This document shows, in pieces, positions 7,456 to 8,865 of a stretch of 8,865 nucleotides of DNA. This DNA comes from Pseudomonadota bacterium (GTDB lineage Bacteria > Pseudomonadota > Gammaproteobacteria > Xanthomonadales > Xanthomonadaceae). The notes below the pieces were generated by a model. That model did not search any database, was not told where the DNA came from, and saw nothing but the letters and a program-made list of their open reading frames with translations. The stretch spans positions 1 through 8,865 of the forward strand of contig JAEXBT010000041.1 of NCBI GenBank assembly GCA_023393895.1, in the 5' to 3' direction. Every line of letters starts with the position of its first letter. Within the stretch, counting starts at the first letter, position 1. The translations under genes and the position numbers were made by a program.

Positions 7456-8865
7456 CTAGAGCAGGACCACATCGTATTGCTCCTGCTGGTATTGCTCGTC
7501 AGACTGGAAGCGGATCGACTTGCCGAGGAACTCCTCGAGCTCGGCGACCGCCACCGATTCCTCCTCGGTGATCCGGTTCACCACCGCCGGCGAGGCGATC
7601 ACCAGCAGGCGCTCGGCCTCGAACTGGCGCACCGCGCGGGTCACCTCGCGGAAGATCTCGTAGGTCACCGTCTCGGTAGTCTTGACCGTGCCACGCCCGC
7701 CACATTCGCCGCAAGCTTCCGAGAGCTGGCGTTGCAGGCTCTCGACCGTGCGCTTGCGGGTCATCTCCACCAGCCCCAGCGGGGAGAAATCGTAGACCGT
7801 GGTCTTGGCGTGGTCCTTGGCCAGCGACTTCTCCAGCGTGCGCAGCACTTGGCGGCGATGCTCGGGATCGTGCATGTCGATGAAGTCGATGATGATGATG
7901 CCGCCGAGGTTGCGCAGCCGCAGCTGCCGCGCGACCGACTGCGCCGCCTCGAGGTTGGTGCGGAACACCGTTTCCTCGAGCGTGCGCTGGCCGAGGAAGC
8001 TGCCGGTGTTGACGTCAACGGTGGTCATCGCCTCGGTCTGGTCGATGACCAGGTAGCCGCCGGATTTCAGCGGCACCTCCTTCTGAAGCGCGCGCTGGAT
8101 CTCGTCCTCCACGCCGTAGAGGTCGAAAATCGGGCGCTGCCCGGCGTAGTGCTCGATCTTGTCGGCCAAGCCGTCATCGCCCCCCTCGGGCTGTCCCGGC
8201 ATGTACTGCGCGGCGAACGCACGCAGCTTCTCGTAGGTCTCGCGTGAATCCACGCGCACCTTCTCCACGTCCCGGCGGATCAGGTCGCGCACCGCGCGCA
8301 GCGGCAGGCTGAGGTCCTCGTACACGCATTCGCCCACCCGCGACTCGCGGGCACGCCGGTCGATCAGGGCCCAGACGCGACTCAGGTAGGCGATGTCCTC
8401 GGCCAGCGCTTCCGAAGGCTGGCCCTCGGCGTTGGTGCGGACGATGTAACCGGCCGCCGAGGGCACCGATAGTTCACCGACCAGTGTCTTCAGCCGCGTG
8501 CGTTCTTCCTCGTCCTCGATCCTCGCCGAGACCCCAATCACCCGCGACTGCGGCAGTAGCACCAGGTAACGGGAAGGAATGCTGATCTGCGTGGTGAGGC
8601 GCGCGCCCTTGCTGCCGATCGGGTCCTTCAGCACCTGCACCACGACTTCCTGGCCGTCGCGCAACAGCTCGGTGATCGGCCGGCTCGGTGCCGGGGTCAC
8701 CGGCTCTTCGAGGTGGCGGTCGTCGTTGCCGATCGCGGCGTTGGGACGGTGGATGTCGTTGGCATGCAGGAACGCCGCGCGCTCCAGCCCGATGTCGACG
8801 AACGCCGCCTGCATCCCCGGCATCACCCGCTGCACGCGGCCCTTGTAGAGGTTGCCGACCACGCC
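7456..8865 (-). CDS. rng: Ribonuclease G, 5' end beyond window
   Basis: The visible 469 residues cover nearly all of RNase G (CafA; E. coli 489 residues); about 35 N-terminal residues lie off the right edge, so the GTG at 8862 is not the start. RNase G is a cytoplasmic 5'-end-dependent endoribonuclease that trims the 16S rRNA 5' end and degrades certain mRNAs. Counting from 8862 as residue 1, the S1 RNA-binding domain covers about 1-95 (VGNLYKGRV...PGMQAAFVDIG). The RNase H-like/DNase I-like catalytic region follows, with the magnesium-binding aspartates D283 (TVDVNTG) and D326 (DFIDM). The zinc-link cysteines are C384 and C387 (CGECGGRGTV). The C-terminus QEQYDVVLL is typical of RNase G, and the long RNase E scaffold tail is absent. 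Compared with E. coli, about eight extra acidic/Gly residues lie near 223-232. It is the first visible gene of the rng-yhdP-tldD run. Confidence 0.97.
   Translation of the reverse strand, partial: GVVGNLYKGRVQRVMPGMQAAFVDIGLERAAFLHANDIHRPNAAIGNDDRHLEEPVTPAPSRPITELLRDGQEVVVQVLKDPIGSKGARLTTQISIPSRYLVLLPQSRVIGVSARIEDEEERTRLKTLVGELSVPSAAGYIVRTNAEGQPSEALAEDIAYLSRVWALIDRRARESRVGECVYEDLSLPLRAVRDLIRRDVEKVRVDSRETYEKLRAFAAQYMPGQPEGGDDGLADKIEHYAGQRPIFDLYGVEDEIQRALQKEVPLKSGGYLVIDQTEAMTTVDVNTGSFLGQRTLEETVFRTNLEAAQSVARQLRLRNLGGIIIIDFIDMHDPEHRRQVLRTLEKSLAKDHAKTTVYDFSPLGLVEMTRKRTVESLQRQLSEACGECGGRGTVKTTETVTYEIFREVTRAVRQFEAERLLVIASPAVVNRITEEESVAVAELEEFLGKSIRFQSDEQYQQEQYDVVLL

Noticed and set aside
2176..8247. 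A 2,023-codon plus-strand open frame covering tldD, yhdP and part of rng
   Set aside because: It is exactly antisense and in codon register with three clearly homologous genes, its translation is rich in Arg, His and Ala with no recognisable domain, and it is explained by the absence of TTA, CTA and TCA codons in a GC-rich genome.
8677..8751. Pro/Asp-rich stretch inside the RNase G S1 domain as a possible novel insertion
   Set aside because: E. coli RNase G has a loop of similar length at the same point, so this is ordinary family variation.

Overview
The window is a GC-rich chromosomal stretch from a gammaproteobacterium, most likely a member of the Xanthomonadaceae (Lysobacter, Luteimonas or Stenotrophomonas-like). 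The placement rests on the very high GC with strong third-position GC bias, on the N-terminus of the DarP protein (MRGRDDESGEF), which resembles what I remember of xanthomonad homologues, and on the gene order. No mobile element, CRISPR array, tRNA or rRNA is visible, and gene density is close to complete.

Layout, left to right: pmbA/tldE (44-1399, minus), darP/yjgA (1437-2018, plus), a 151-bp convergent gap (2019-2169), tldD (2170-3612, minus), yhdP (3628-7440, minus) and the 3' nine-tenths of rng/cafA (7456-8865, minus, 5' end beyond the window). Read on the minus strand, rng, yhdP and tldD form a tight run with gaps of 15 bp each, which looks like one operon. darP is encoded on the opposite strand, head-to-head with pmbA and tail-to-tail with tldD.

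Functionally, TldD and PmbA (TldE) are the catalytic and non-catalytic subunits of the TldD/E metalloprotease, and both are present here with family-typical lengths and motifs. YhdP is an inner-membrane-anchored AsmA-like protein that takes part in lipid transport to the outer membrane. RNase G is an endoribonuclease that matures the 16S rRNA 5' end and degrades some mRNAs. DarP is a 50S-subunit assembly factor. From memory, the order pmbA-darP-tldD-(nitrilase)-yhdP-rng is shared with Pseudomonas, whereas E. coli carries yjgA-pmbA and cafA-yhdP-tldD at separate loci. The window is therefore an ordinary conserved housekeeping block. I found no convincing new system, and the points worth a second look are modest: the missing nitrilase gene, a glycine-coding hexanucleotide repeat in yhdP, an ambiguous darP start that could overlap the pmbA start codon, and a short unassigned reading frame in the convergent gap.
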